Source: Chitinophaga sp. YR573
GTDB taxonomy: Bacteria > Bacteroidota > Bacteroidia > Chitinophagales > Chitinophagaceae
Direction: 5' to 3'
Assembly (NCBI RefSeq): GCF_900110995.1
Contig: NZ_FOJF01000001.1
Location: 141,199-205,198 of the forward strand
Length of the DNA stretch: 64,000 bases
The translations under genes and the position numbers were made by a program. Position 1 is the first letter of the stretch. Every line of letters starts with the position of its first letter. The notes beneath the pieces are model-generated. The model worked only from the letters and a program-made list of their open reading frames with translations. It did no database searches and was not told the DNA's origin. Of this stretch, positions 36,165 through 45,363 are shown in pieces.

Positions 36165-36655
36165 TGGGATATCCTACAGGACAATATTGGATGGATGGAA
36201 AGGACCTGTACCTGGTATACGGTGTTACCATAGAGTCGGGTAGTGATGACTTACTGAAATTTCCGAAGAGAAAAAGTAGTATAAGTCATGACTGGCAAGA
36301 TGAGAATGGGATTGACGTAGATCTATCTCGCGTATACTTTGAATCACGTCCTGTTACATTGAGTTGCAACTTAATTGTATCTACGCCAGAGGAATTCAGA
36401 ATAAAATATAACGCATTCATTGCAATGCTTGTACAACCAGATTTGAGAAGATTGGAACTTGCTGAATTTGGAACTTCTTACTATGTGTATTATAGTGAAT
36501 GTCCAAGTTTCACCAGGTATACACGTATTAAAATAGGAATAAATGCTGGAAAGGTAGCGTGTAAGTTTCAGATAAATTTGATAGAGAAGAATCCTACCGT
36601 TGATGCCAGCAATGTGTTCATTATTACTGACGATAATAGATTCCTGATCACATGA
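36164..36655 (+). CDS. Distal tail (Dit-like) protein
   Basis: 163 residues. WMDGKDLYLVYGVTIESGSD, followed by DWQDENGIDVDLS, then ESRPVTLSCNLIVSTPEEF, is the layout of short Dit-like proteins that follow the tape measure and start the baseplate. There is no C-terminal galectin-like domain. Ends overlapping the Tal-like gene by 4 nt. Confidence 0.68.
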   Translation: MGYPTGQYWMDGKDLYLVYGVTIESGSDDLLKFPKRKSSISHDWQDENGIDVDLSRVYFESRPVTLSCNLIVSTPEEFRIKYNAFIAMLVQPDLRRLELAEFGTSYYVYYSECPSFTRYTRIKIGINAGKVACKFQINLIEKNPTVDASNVFIITDDNRFLIT

Positions 36656-38229
36656 TTGCTATCGACATAAAAAGAAATGGTTCACCAGATCCGGTAATTA
36701 TTACTACGATCAAACCGGATAGCAATAGCAATCAGAGTAAGGCTGTAATGGGTGACAATGTGATCAATCTTCAATTTGATCTCAGCACTTATATCCTCTT
36801 TCGTATAGGTGATTGGTGTGAAGTGTATGGAGAAAAATACTATATCAACAAATTACCTGTAATCAAGAAGCAATCAAAGTACTTCTATGAATACAACCTG
36901 ACCATGCAGGCCGCCTATTACGATCTGGCAAAGGTTCAATATATGTTCCTGAATGAAGATAATGAACTACAGGAGGGTGATTTCTCGTTGATGGGTAACC
37001 CATCTTCTTTTATTGACCTGCTTATACAAAATGCAAATAGGATAGGCAGCGGCTGGCTAAAGGGGGAAGTGATCGTTGCTGATTATGTGAACATGAGTTT
37101 TCAAGCAGAGAGTTGTCTGGAAGTACTCAGCCGGCTGGCAACTCAATTCAATACTGAATACAAAATAGAAGGTAAAACAATACACCTGGCGAAGAAACAA
37201 AAGGATACCGGATATACCTTCCGTATTGGGAAAGATAGAGGTCTGTATGATATTACCAGATCTAATTTGGATAGTTCTAACGTCATCACCAGGTTATATG
37301 CATTCGGTTCAGATAAGAACCTTCCTCCTGATTACAGAAACTATTCAACCAGGTTAAAACTACCGGTATCTGTTGGTGAAATATATCTGGAGAAGAATAC
37401 CGCACTGTATGGAACGATAGAGCATACTGAGATATTTGATACAATATATCCACATCGTACCGGTAAGGTGACCGCTGTAGATGCTACAAATTTCTATAGG
37501 TTCAAAGACCTTACCATTGATTTCAACGTGAATGATTACCTGCTACCCGGTGTAAGTGCAAAGGTCACTTTCAATACTGGTCAGCTGGCCGGTTACACAT
37601 TCGATATTCAGAAGTTTGATAACAGCACTAAGGAATTCACTGTACTAAAAAACAAAAATGAAAAAAGCATTGATGTACCCAGCGTGGACTTCCGGCCGGC
37701 CATTGCGGACCTATATGTGTTGGTGGATATCCAGATGCCGGAGAGCTATGTTACAGCGGCAGAGGAAGAATTGAGAATAAAAGCGCAAGCCTGGTTAGAT
37801 GCTAATAGCGATCCGTTACTAACATACGCATTAACGGTAGATCCTGTTTACATGAGAAAAAGAAGGATCACTCCGGACATAGGCAATATGGTGTATATCA
37901 TGGATACGGAATTGGAAGTAAGCCGGCAGATCCGGATCACATCATTTACACGATCCTTTGAGGATATGTATAGTTACCAGTTTGTATTGAGTGATACTGT
38001 TTCGTCTAACCCGATTGCGGATCTGTATTCAGGGCAGGGTGCAACCGGTCGTGATATCAATGATATCAACGGCTCATTGAATAATAAGGCCAGTGAGAAT
38101 AATCTGGTAGGAGATGTCACTATTGACCAGGGTACATTGATTATACTGGACATTACAACGCCCCCCATTGGCGTAACGTTAACCCCGCTTTCTATCGGCA
38201 GCGATGGGAAGCTATATAAATCAAGTTAA
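36652..38229 (+). CDS. Tail-associated (Tal/gp27-like) baseplate hub protein
   Basis: 525 residues. The N-terminal part (GDWCEVYGEKYYINKLPVIKK, YFYEYNLTMQAAYYDL) and the central FQAESCLEVLSRLATQFNTEY match hub proteins of Bacteroidota siphoviruses, followed by an extended beta region and Gly-rich end. It has no visible peptidoglycan hydrolase. Stops with one-base overlap to the collar-domain gene. Confidence 0.78.
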   Translation: MIAIDIKRNGSPDPVIITTIKPDSNSNQSKAVMGDNVINLQFDLSTYILFRIGDWCEVYGEKYYINKLPVIKKQSKYFYEYNLTMQAAYYDLAKVQYMFLNEDNELQEGDFSLMGNPSSFIDLLIQNANRIGSGWLKGEVIVADYVNMSFQAESCLEVLSRLATQFNTEYKIEGKTIHLAKKQKDTGYTFRIGKDRGLYDITRSNLDSSNVITRLYAFGSDKNLPPDYRNYSTRLKLPVSVGEIYLEKNTALYGTIEHTEIFDTIYPHRTGKVTAVDATNFYRFKDLTIDFNVNDYLLPGVSAKVTFNTGQLAGYTFDIQKFDNSTKEFTVLKNKNEKSIDVPSVDFRPAIADLYVLVDIQMPESYVTAAEEELRIKAQAWLDANSDPLLTYALTVDPVYMRKRRITPDIGNMVYIMDTELEVSRQIRITSFTRSFEDMYSYQFVLSDTVSSNPIADLYSGQGATGRDINDINGSLNNKASENNLVGDVTIDQGTLIILDITTPPIGVTLTPLSIGSDGKLYKSS

Positions 38230-39554
38230 TGTCACAAATAGCTTTCAGCGGTACAATAACAGAGACAGGACAGGCTATTGCCGGTGTTATGGATCTGCCA
38301 ACTGCCAGGCATAATGAATTGCCTACGTTCACAGATATTCAGGATGATGACATCCTCGGAGGAATGGATGTAAGTGAAAATAAGACAAAATATATGACCA
38401 TTGATCAGCTGAGAAGTAAGCTGATTGGTGAGGGCATTCCTCAGACACCGGTACTTAACAACGGCATAATAGAGCTTACAGTTGATCCAACACATGTAGA
38501 CAACCTCAGATGGGACCTGCCAAGTATTTCAGGTCAGGAGTTTACCTTGGAGCGTCGTGGTGTCGGCATGTTGCAAACGACTGAGTATAATATAATTTCC
38601 ACCGGTGGATTCATTCTCACAGGAACGTCTCCTGTAATGAAGTTGAATGAAACATTCATCCTGACATTAACCAAGCTACAGGGTGGTGATACTGATATCA
38701 TAAACAATTCAGGATCCTTCATCACTGGAATGGTATTAGTTACTACTAATACTTCTTGGGCAGATGCGCACAAGAATAAGCTGATCAATATCTCCGGCGG
38801 CACAAATAAAGTCACTTATAACTTGCCAGATATTAGCGATGTTCCTGAGAATACTCTCATACCTATTGAAACTAATATCAATAACACTTATCAGGCTACA
38901 ATTGCAACTACTGCCGGACAGCTGATATACTTCGCAGGATCCGGGTATTCTCAAATGTGGATGGGTATAGGTGATAATCTTTGGTTATACCGGGGAACAG
39001 ATGGATGGTATGTGGTCACAGCTTACGGAAATTACCTGACAGTTGGAGAGGTGATTTTTGGATACAACCAACCGAAAAATACCATTATAGCTGAAGGTCA
39101 GCTTCTGAGAAAAGATTCCTATCCCCGGCTTTGGGCATATGCTCAATCTGTTGGTGCAAGTTTCATTACAGATGCAGAATGGAATGAGTTAGATACCGAT
39201 GGAAATCCAATCAGAAAAGGATGTTTCGCTCTTGCACCAACAGGTGATACAGATAACTTCCGTGTACCAGATTTACGTGGAGCATTTGCCAGATTTTCAA
39301 ATCGTAGTGATGGGCTGGATCAAAATGGCAGAACATTTGATTTCCCAGGCGGATATCAGAAAGATGCTGTAAAAGCGCATATACATGGCGTTGAGAATGA
39401 AGAAGGAAACGATAATCTTGGCGGAGGTGGATGGTTGGCATCTAGTAATGGCACTGTGGGAGGATATAATAATAACCATGCAAGGACACAATCTTTTGGT
39501 AGTGCAGAGAACACAGTAAAGAACTATTCCTTCCTGCCACTGATAAAATGCTGA
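38229..39554 (+). CDS. Tail fibre with phage collar domain
   Basis: 441 residues. N-terminal about 250 residues are beta-rich and probably attach to the baseplate. A collar domain follows from about residue 270: LTVGEVIFGYNQPKNTIIAEG, YPRLWAYAQSVG and FRVPDLRGAFARFSNRSDGLD. The C-terminus is Gly/Asn-rich with HIHGVENEEG and HARTQSFG, likely metal-binding His as in T4 gp12-like tips. Host-adhesion role by family. No signal peptide, unlike the following genes. Confidence 0.85.
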   Translation: MSQIAFSGTITETGQAIAGVMDLPTARHNELPTFTDIQDDDILGGMDVSENKTKYMTIDQLRSKLIGEGIPQTPVLNNGIIELTVDPTHVDNLRWDLPSISGQEFTLERRGVGMLQTTEYNIISTGGFILTGTSPVMKLNETFILTLTKLQGGDTDIINNSGSFITGMVLVTTNTSWADAHKNKLINISGGTNKVTYNLPDISDVPENTLIPIETNINNTYQATIATTAGQLIYFAGSGYSQMWMGIGDNLWLYRGTDGWYVVTAYGNYLTVGEVIFGYNQPKNTIIAEGQLLRKDSYPRLWAYAQSVGASFITDAEWNELDTDGNPIRKGCFALAPTGDTDNFRVPDLRGAFARFSNRSDGLDQNGRTFDFPGGYQKDAVKAHIHGVENEEGNDNLGGGGWLASSNGTVGGYNNNHARTQSFGSAENTVKNYSFLPLIKC

Positions 39555-39555
39555 T

Positions 39556-39583
39556 CTCAGAATAAGTACGGATTGTAATTTTG
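39556..39583 (+). promoter_or_regulatory. Phage promoter with conserved spacer, copy 4 (fibre genes)
   Basis: AATAAGTACGGATTG followed by TAATTTTG at 39576-39583, 23 nt upstream of ATG 39607. The spacer and -7 box are nearly identical to the copy at 26571, but CTC stands where TTG is expected. Initiation here may need a helper protein. Confidence 0.6.
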
Positions 39584-39606
39584 ATTTGTTTGTTAACTGT
39601 TAATCC

Positions 39607-39990
39607 ATGAGTGACTTTCAAGATATAAATGTTTGGCAGAAGTTGAATGGTAAGATACAAGCCATGAATGAATTTTCATTGCCTGAAATAGCAGATGGAT
39701 TTCCTGATCCGACATCTGATAATGCTGTGGGCATGAAAGATGGTGTACAATATAAATGGAATCGCCTTACATCTATATGGGAACCATTAGGTGGAGATAT
39801 TAGATCTGTAGAGATAGACACACCAACCGATAGCGATGCATTGACAAAGGCATATATGAATACTACCTATCCTGATAATAAGATTGTCACTTTTACAACA
39901 CTCACAAATTATCCTGATCAAATAGCAGTATTACAGCGTGTAGGATTATCTGATTGGTACATTAATTTATACGGAAACAAACTGACATGA
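39607..39990 (+). CDS. Tail-region protein, unknown
   Basis: 127 residues, no signal peptide. Begins MSDFQDINVWQKLNGKIQAM; segments such as DALTKAYMNTTYPDNKIV resemble linkers of phage fibre proteins. It is under the fourth conserved-spacer promoter and overlaps the next gene by 4 nt. Likely a tail or fibre accessory, not further identified. Confidence 0.55.
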   Translation: MSDFQDINVWQKLNGKIQAMNEFSLPEIADGFPDPTSDNAVGMKDGVQYKWNRLTSIWEPLGGDIRSVEIDTPTDSDALTKAYMNTTYPDNKIVTFTTLTNYPDQIAVLQRVGLSDWYINLYGNKLT

Positions 39991-40988
39991 GAAACAGGTT
40001 ATTATTATTATTTATGCTGTTTTCAGGCGCTATTAGTGCTCAGAAATATCAGAGTGCGCCAAATACCAAGGCTCCATTTATCAAGGCCGATTCGGGCCTT
40101 ACATTGCCAGCTGATACACTTGTATCTATTATTAATTCAAAAGATAGTTGCAGGAGAGTAGCTATTTACAACAACAATTTCTATCGTTTTGATTGCAATC
40201 TGCAAAAATGGATACGGTTATATGACGAAACAAGCTTTTCTATTAATGCATTAAATTATATAAAAGATCAGTTCTCTATATTTAATACAGATAGCTTCAA
40301 AATTCAAGGTATTGGTTGGTTTAAAGAGCCGGAAAATGGAGGAGCTCCTTCAGATGCTATAAGAATTCAGAGAGGCAGCGATACTACAAGTGCTGTCTTA
40401 AGATTTTATGATCAAAATGGCACTCCGCGAGGATACATAGGTATGTCCTCAAGGAAAAATAATGCAATAGCAGTATATAACCCATATGGATCATTACGCT
40501 TTTTTGCTTCGGATACCGCAGACATTGGATTCGGTATTGCGAACGGCGGTTCACCTATTAGTACCAGGTATCATAACGGTAAGTGGCTGTTTGATATATT
40601 CAAAGGATCGGGCGTAAAAGATACGGCGGTGTATACAATACAAGTCAGTACCAACGACTCTATAAATGCTTGGATTGATAATGGTCTATATGTCGACACC
40701 TATTATGAAAATGAAATTACCGTAACAGGGAATTACACATTTGATATTACAACATCTTTTGTAATTGTCGATGCAGTCAGTGCGACTATAACCCTACCAC
40801 GGCCCACATTAGTTAAGGGCAGAAGGTTCTTTGTTCGTACCAATTTGGGATCACAAACAGCAACACTTTTCACTCCCATAGGGCAGATTGAAACATCTGC
40901 CGGGGTGTATGGTAACAATATAACCATCACAGGTATCCCACCTAATAGCTACATCAGCGATGGAACAAATTGGAGAATAGCATACTAA
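39987..40988 (+). CDS. Fibre-like protein with N-terminal export signal (1)
   Basis: 333 residues. Residues 1-19 (MRNRLLLLFMLFSGAISAQ) are a textbook signal peptide with predicted cleavage before Gln19, as often in Bacteroidota. The rest is beta-rich (IYNNNFYRFDCNLQKWIRL, FYDQNGTPRGYIGMSS, GKRFF-type beta-helix and a C-terminal PNSYISDGTNWRIAY end) similar to phage tail-fibre shafts and tips. A signal peptide is unexpected on a virion protein. First of three consecutive exported fibre-like proteins. Confidence 0.7.
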   Translation: MRNRLLLLFMLFSGAISAQKYQSAPNTKAPFIKADSGLTLPADTLVSIINSKDSCRRVAIYNNNFYRFDCNLQKWIRLYDETSFSINALNYIKDQFSIFNTDSFKIQGIGWFKEPENGGAPSDAIRIQRGSDTTSAVLRFYDQNGTPRGYIGMSSRKNNAIAVYNPYGSLRFFASDTADIGFGIANGGSPISTRYHNGKWLFDIFKGSGVKDTAVYTIQVSTNDSINAWIDNGLYVDTYYENEITVTGNYTFDITTSFVIVDAVSATITLPRPTLVKGRRFFVRTNLGSQTATLFTPIGQIETSAGVYGNNITITGIPPNSYISDGTNWRIAY

Positions 40989-40998
40989 AAAATATACA

Positions 40999-43818
40999 AT
41001 GAGAATCGCAAAAATATTATCAACATTACTTTTATTTTCCACTCTTTGTTATGGACAATTACCAAGTAGAATCAGGAACGGATATAGTTTCCCTGACACA
41101 GTTAAATTTAGTATGTTGACGAATGCAACAGATAAATTTTTGTCAACTAATCCGCAAGGAATAGCAGGTTTGGTAAGAAATCCGGTGTACTCTTTTACAA
41201 CTGAAGGTGCCGCGGTTATAGATTCAGCTAATAATACAGATAATTTGCGAAACGATGGAGCTGCTATTGTAAAATTAAACGATGGTAGTTATTTAGTAGC
41301 ATATAATCATTACGCCGGATCGTCAAGCGATGCATCAGCCGCTACTATTTGGTTAGCTAACTCGAACGATGGTGGAGATACTTGGTTCAATAACAGATTG
41401 TTATTCGATACCATTCCCGGTGGAGGCAGCACTGGAAACAAGAATCTTATGCCAGCTTTTTACCGTCAAAATAATGGGAATATTATTTTAATATTTAGTA
41501 AGAATATTTTTCCAGTCACAAAAAGTTGGCTGTATAAAAGTATTAGTACAGACGATGGTTTAACGTGGTCGGCCCCGTCCTTAATCCACAGCGATAGTAG
41601 TTACAAACCTATCGCATTCGACAGGATTATAAAGACGAATACAGGCAGGCTATTGCTGCCTTATCCCGTTCTAGTCGCAGGCAATGGACCTTCTACCTCT
41701 TCAATTTATTGGGGGAAGTTCTTCAAATCAGACGATGATGGAGTAACATGGGACACCATCACAAATGCTACCGTAGACAATGGACCTTGGAATGTTACAG
41801 AACCAGGTGTCTACCAACTGGCTGATAATTCAATCACGTGTTATTTCCGCACGACACGCGGATATATTTATTCGGTAAAATCCACGGATGATGGAAATAC
41901 CTGGACCACAGTCCCTGCCAATACCGGAATAGAGTCACAAAATGCATTATCCACAATAAGATATTTCCCCGGCTTGAAAATGCTTATTGGGGCTGGAACA
42001 GATGTGGATTATGGGAACCCTACGTCAACTACCGCGCGGCGCGTGATTCAACTATTCGCCAGCTCAGATGATGGAAAAAATTGGGGTAAAATACTCAAAG
42101 TTGATCAGGCAGAAAGTGGTAATCTAGTTAATGAACCTACTGTCTTTGTTGATAGTGCTAAAAACAAAATGATAATTGCATACAGTATCACTTATCCCAC
42201 ATCAAGTAATTATAATTTGGTGACAAAAAACATGCAATTACCTTTCGTCTACAAGCAGACTGACTATTTTAGCAATGTCATTACAGGAAGAAAAAAAATA
42301 ACAACAACCGATACCAGATTGCTGGAAATTTTCAATAAGGATGTTCCTGATACTGCAGGTACTTGGTCTTTGCAAAATTATCTCAATAGCACTTCATCCT
42401 TTTCTCCATTGAACGTGATAGTTACAAATAATCCTGCATTCGGATATATGACCAGGATTCAAAGATATGTAGGCGGTGGCATAGCCCACTGGTACATGCA
42501 GTTTGGTGACACTATATACAAGAAAGCTGTAGGGGCCCCGTTATTGCGAATCGACAACAGTTATAACAACGCCTATAAGCTCTATGAAGACGGCATTGTA
42601 ATACCGCGAGATAGCAGTTTTGGGACTGGAGAAGCGGGAAAGCTACGGTATAATAGTTCTTATGGAGTCGCGGAAATAAACGATGGCAATCAATACGCAA
42701 AGTTAACTGAGAATATTATACTTGACCTGGATTCCACTCGACTTTCATCAGGCGGTACTATTTATAATGATAGCCTTTTATACAATAGAAGTTTAATCAT
42801 TTGGAGCGATGAGCATGGCCGATTTTTAAAGAATTCTGAATTCACACTTCTTCCTGGTGGTGGTTTTACATTATCAGTTCATCTTTCAAACACTGGTAGA
42901 TTAATCGTACAATCTTTTATCCCTATTGTGAAGAAAGAATATAAATACACACTTGATTCAATCGCAGGATATACTGCTGTTTATTCTTTCAGAAGGCTAC
43001 TTGCCAGATATAACGGACCTGTTGTGCGCGTCCGCAACGGAACAACAGGAGTAGTTAGAGATATATACTTCAATGGTGATAGGTTAGATACAATTCGTTT
43101 GAAATTATTCCTTGGCACCGCAACGGGATTTGTTGAGAAATGGTATGATCAATCAGGTAATGGGCTAGATTGGAGCCAAACAACTCTTACCGCACAGCCT
43201 ACTTTACACGTTGATGCTAACGGTAGATATGACATGTATTTTCCTACTACTGTCGCAAAAGCAACCATACTCAGTAGCCAGGGCAATTTCAATTACCTGC
43301 ACAATTCTGTAGGATCAGCGTCGATTGTCAGCAAGATCGGAAGTGCAACTACTACATCATTAGATGGACTTTTTGGTAATAATCAAGGCACTTCTGGAAC
43401 GATAGGTATATATGCGCGATATGATAATCGTTCTGCATCAAGTAATACTAATGCTATTACGGTGCAAGTGCAGCGAGGGGTTACTTCGTCTTTCACGTCA
43501 TCTTCAACGATACAGAATGCTGTTACGGTTGGCAGCACGTTCATGTTGACAGTTGGCTTTGATAATACTAACGCAACTCCCGCAAACCGTCTTTCAATAT
43601 ATATCAACAATGCGGCGGTTGTCAATAACAACGTACTAACAAATGGTGTTAGTGCATCTAACGCCGCACTGCCTATGCAAATCGCGGCGTATGGTGGCAA
43701 TGCAGGCGGTGCTACAGATTGCTATTTTTCGGAACTGGTATTTTTCAATAAAAATCTATCAGTTGGAGAAGTTGGGCAGCTGAAAATAAATCAGAACAAT
43801 TACTTTAATATTTACTAA
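40999..43818 (+). CDS. Exported sialidase-like propeller with arabinofuranosidase-like domain
   Basis: 939 residues. Signal peptide 1-20 (ending TLCYGQ). Residues about 60-400 have five Asp boxes at 122-129, 183-190, 244-251, 295-302 and 355-362, about 60 residues apart, the mark of a six-bladed sialidase-type propeller; FRTTRG near 283-288 offers an Arg as in the triad. From about 664 to the end, SFRRLLARYNGPVVRVRNG and WYDQSGNGLDWSQTT match the ArabFuran-catal/lectin-like module often found at the tips of Bacteroidota phage fibres. Probably binds or cleaves surface glycans. Catalytic competence not established. Confidence 0.75.
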   Translation: MRIAKILSTLLLFSTLCYGQLPSRIRNGYSFPDTVKFSMLTNATDKFLSTNPQGIAGLVRNPVYSFTTEGAAVIDSANNTDNLRNDGAAIVKLNDGSYLVAYNHYAGSSSDASAATIWLANSNDGGDTWFNNRLLFDTIPGGGSTGNKNLMPAFYRQNNGNIILIFSKNIFPVTKSWLYKSISTDDGLTWSAPSLIHSDSSYKPIAFDRIIKTNTGRLLLPYPVLVAGNGPSTSSIYWGKFFKSDDDGVTWDTITNATVDNGPWNVTEPGVYQLADNSITCYFRTTRGYIYSVKSTDDGNTWTTVPANTGIESQNALSTIRYFPGLKMLIGAGTDVDYGNPTSTTARRVIQLFASSDDGKNWGKILKVDQAESGNLVNEPTVFVDSAKNKMIIAYSITYPTSSNYNLVTKNMQLPFVYKQTDYFSNVITGRKKITTTDTRLLEIFNKDVPDTAGTWSLQNYLNSTSSFSPLNVIVTNNPAFGYMTRIQRYVGGGIAHWYMQFGDTIYKKAVGAPLLRIDNSYNNAYKLYEDGIVIPRDSSFGTGEAGKLRYNSSYGVAEINDGNQYAKLTENIILDLDSTRLSSGGTIYNDSLLYNRSLIIWSDEHGRFLKNSEFTLLPGGGFTLSVHLSNTGRLIVQSFIPIVKKEYKYTLDSIAGYTAVYSFRRLLARYNGPVVRVRNGTTGVVRDIYFNGDRLDTIRLKLFLGTATGFVEKWYDQSGNGLDWSQTTLTAQPTLHVDANGRYDMYFPTTVAKATILSSQGNFNYLHNSVGSASIVSKIGSATTTSLDGLFGNNQGTSGTIGIYARYDNRSASSNTNAITVQVQRGVTSSFTSSSTIQNAVTVGSTFMLTVGFDNTNATPANRLSIYINNAAVVNNNVLTNGVSASNAALPMQIAAYGGNAGGATDCYFSELVFFNKNLSVGEVGQLKINQNNYFNIY

Positions 43819-43819
43819 C

Positions 43820-44818
43820 ATGAAATCACTGTTTTCTTTATTCATATTCTTTTCTTTTTTTCATGCCACCGCTCAGGTAGTGAACTCAAATGTGCCTCGC
43901 CGCACGGATGGTAGAAATATCGTACAGGATAGAGCATTATGGGCAGATCGTATACTCATTATTCCTCGTTATTCTGGTTCTACAAATCTCAATGGAGGTG
44001 TAGACACAGTGGGATATTTGGGATTCAATTCATCAGATACAACGCTTAATGTCAGAGGTACCGGTATATGGTTCCCATTTCCATCGAAAGCCTGGGTATT
44101 AACCCAGATAGGTGTTCCTTCACTGAGTATATATAATAACAGTAGTTTTCTTACTGGCAATCGATTAGTAGGAGGGCGAAATAATCTATTTGGTCTTACA
44201 ATTGATTCACTCGCCTATCTCCTTCAGGCAACGCGCAGCTTGACTAGTGATACGACATCGCAAGTGTCCATTGTTCCAGGTCAAACAGAAATGGGTTCAT
44301 ATAGAACGACAGGATCTCGTACAAGTACTTTGAAGACCTCAGTATTACCAGGTAATTATTATGTTAATATATATAATGGTAGCCCTACAGGTATATATCT
44401 TGACAGCAGCAATAATACAGGATTAGGAACTCTTGCTCCAACTGAAAAATTGCAAGTTAACGGTAACGTGAAATTAATTCATATAATCGGCAATTCAACG
44501 GCTCCTACGGCTGCTATAGGCTCTGCCGTAACAGCCGGATCTGTTGCTGTTACTGGTACCGATATTGCAGGGACTGTGACGTTGACAGTATCTACGGGCG
44601 GCAGCTTCGCTACCCTGGCTAATTTCTTTGAACTTACTTTCAATAATACATATGGTATAGCGCCTATTGTATTATTTAGTCCGGTTGATGCCAGTGCTGC
44701 TAATCTATCTGCAGTATATGTCAAGAATACAACTACGTCTTCATTTCAATTAGCATCTGCTCCATCCGGAACCCTTAATACAGGTACGTATACCTGGAAA
44801 TATCACGTAATTCAATAA
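43820..44818 (+). CDS. Fibre-like protein with N-terminal export signal (3)
   Basis: 332 residues. Signal peptide 1-19 (MKSLFSLFIFFSFFHATAQ). The rest is Ser/Thr/Asn-rich with TGNRLVGGRNNLFGLTIDSL and LGTLAPTEKLQVNGNVKL, motifs that recur in trimeric tail-fibre and endosialidase-type chaperone-linked proteins. Starts 1 nt after the previous stop. Either a fibre subunit or a surface protein made by the lysogen. Confidence 0.68.
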   Translation: MKSLFSLFIFFSFFHATAQVVNSNVPRRTDGRNIVQDRALWADRILIIPRYSGSTNLNGGVDTVGYLGFNSSDTTLNVRGTGIWFPFPSKAWVLTQIGVPSLSIYNNSSFLTGNRLVGGRNNLFGLTIDSLAYLLQATRSLTSDTTSQVSIVPGQTEMGSYRTTGSRTSTLKTSVLPGNYYVNIYNGSPTGIYLDSSNNTGLGTLAPTEKLQVNGNVKLIHIIGNSTAPTAAIGSAVTAGSVAVTGTDIAGTVTLTVSTGGSFATLANFFELTFNNTYGIAPIVLFSPVDASAANLSAVYVKNTTTSSFQLASAPSGTLNTGTYTWKYHVIQ

Positions 44819-44835
44819 TAATTAATTTATATATT

Positions 44836-45081
44836 ATGCCAGACACAAAATTCGGGTTAGATCAAGTAGGAAACGAAACACCAAAATGGTCAAAGTGGAT
44901 GTTTCGTATTACAATCATCTTGACCACTGTGGCAGCCTTCGTTATTGCTGCTGATCCGGGCATACCTGATATAATCAAGGTGCGTATCGGTGTATACCTG
45001 AAAGGATTAGATATGCTCGTCTTGGGGTTCTCTAAAATGTTTGGAGTGGAAGTGCAGGATACTACTGAAAATAAAAACTAA
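44836..45081 (+). CDS. Holin-like small membrane protein
   Basis: 81 residues. One clear transmembrane segment (WMFRITIILTTVAAFVIAAD) and a second amphipathic hydrophobic stretch (LKGLDMLVLGFSKMFGV), with charged ends. This layout is common in Bacteroidota phages at the start of lysis cassettes. It probably permeabilises the inner membrane; the family is recalled, not searched. Confidence 0.65.
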   Translation: MPDTKFGLDQVGNETPKWSKWMFRITIILTTVAAFVIAADPGIPDIIKVRIGVYLKGLDMLVLGFSKMFGVEVQDTTENKN

Positions 45082-45084
45082 ACG

Positions 45085-45363
45085 ATGAACTGGGATAATA
45101 TAAGATTCACAGGACGGGACATGATTATGATACTTGCCAATGTGGTAACAGCTACCTCATTCGTACTAATCATGAAGACTGATATTCGTACTCTGGTTTC
45201 TGGTCAACAGCGCATGGAAGCTATACAGAAAGAACAACAGGATGAGGACAAAGCTTTCAGAGCAAAATCAGAGGCAGAATGGACAGAGATGAAGGTGAGG
45301 GTAAGCATTCTTGAACAAAAGGTTACAAACTTGCAAATTGAATTTGATGCAAAACGTTATTAA
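45085..45363 (+). CDS. TM plus coiled-coil lysis accessory (probable)
   Basis: 92 residues. An N-terminal transmembrane helix (MIMILANVVTATSFVLIM) is followed by an Arg/Glu/Gln-rich coiled coil (VRVSILEQKVTNLQIEF). Similar small proteins accompany holins (XhlA-like, with reversed order). It overlaps the lipoprotein gene that follows by 17 nt. Possibly a second holin or antiholin. Confidence 0.55.
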   Translation: MNWDNIRFTGRDMIMILANVVTATSFVLIMKTDIRTLVSGQQRMEAIQKEQQDEDKAFRAKSEAEWTEMKVRVSILEQKVTNLQIEFDAKRY

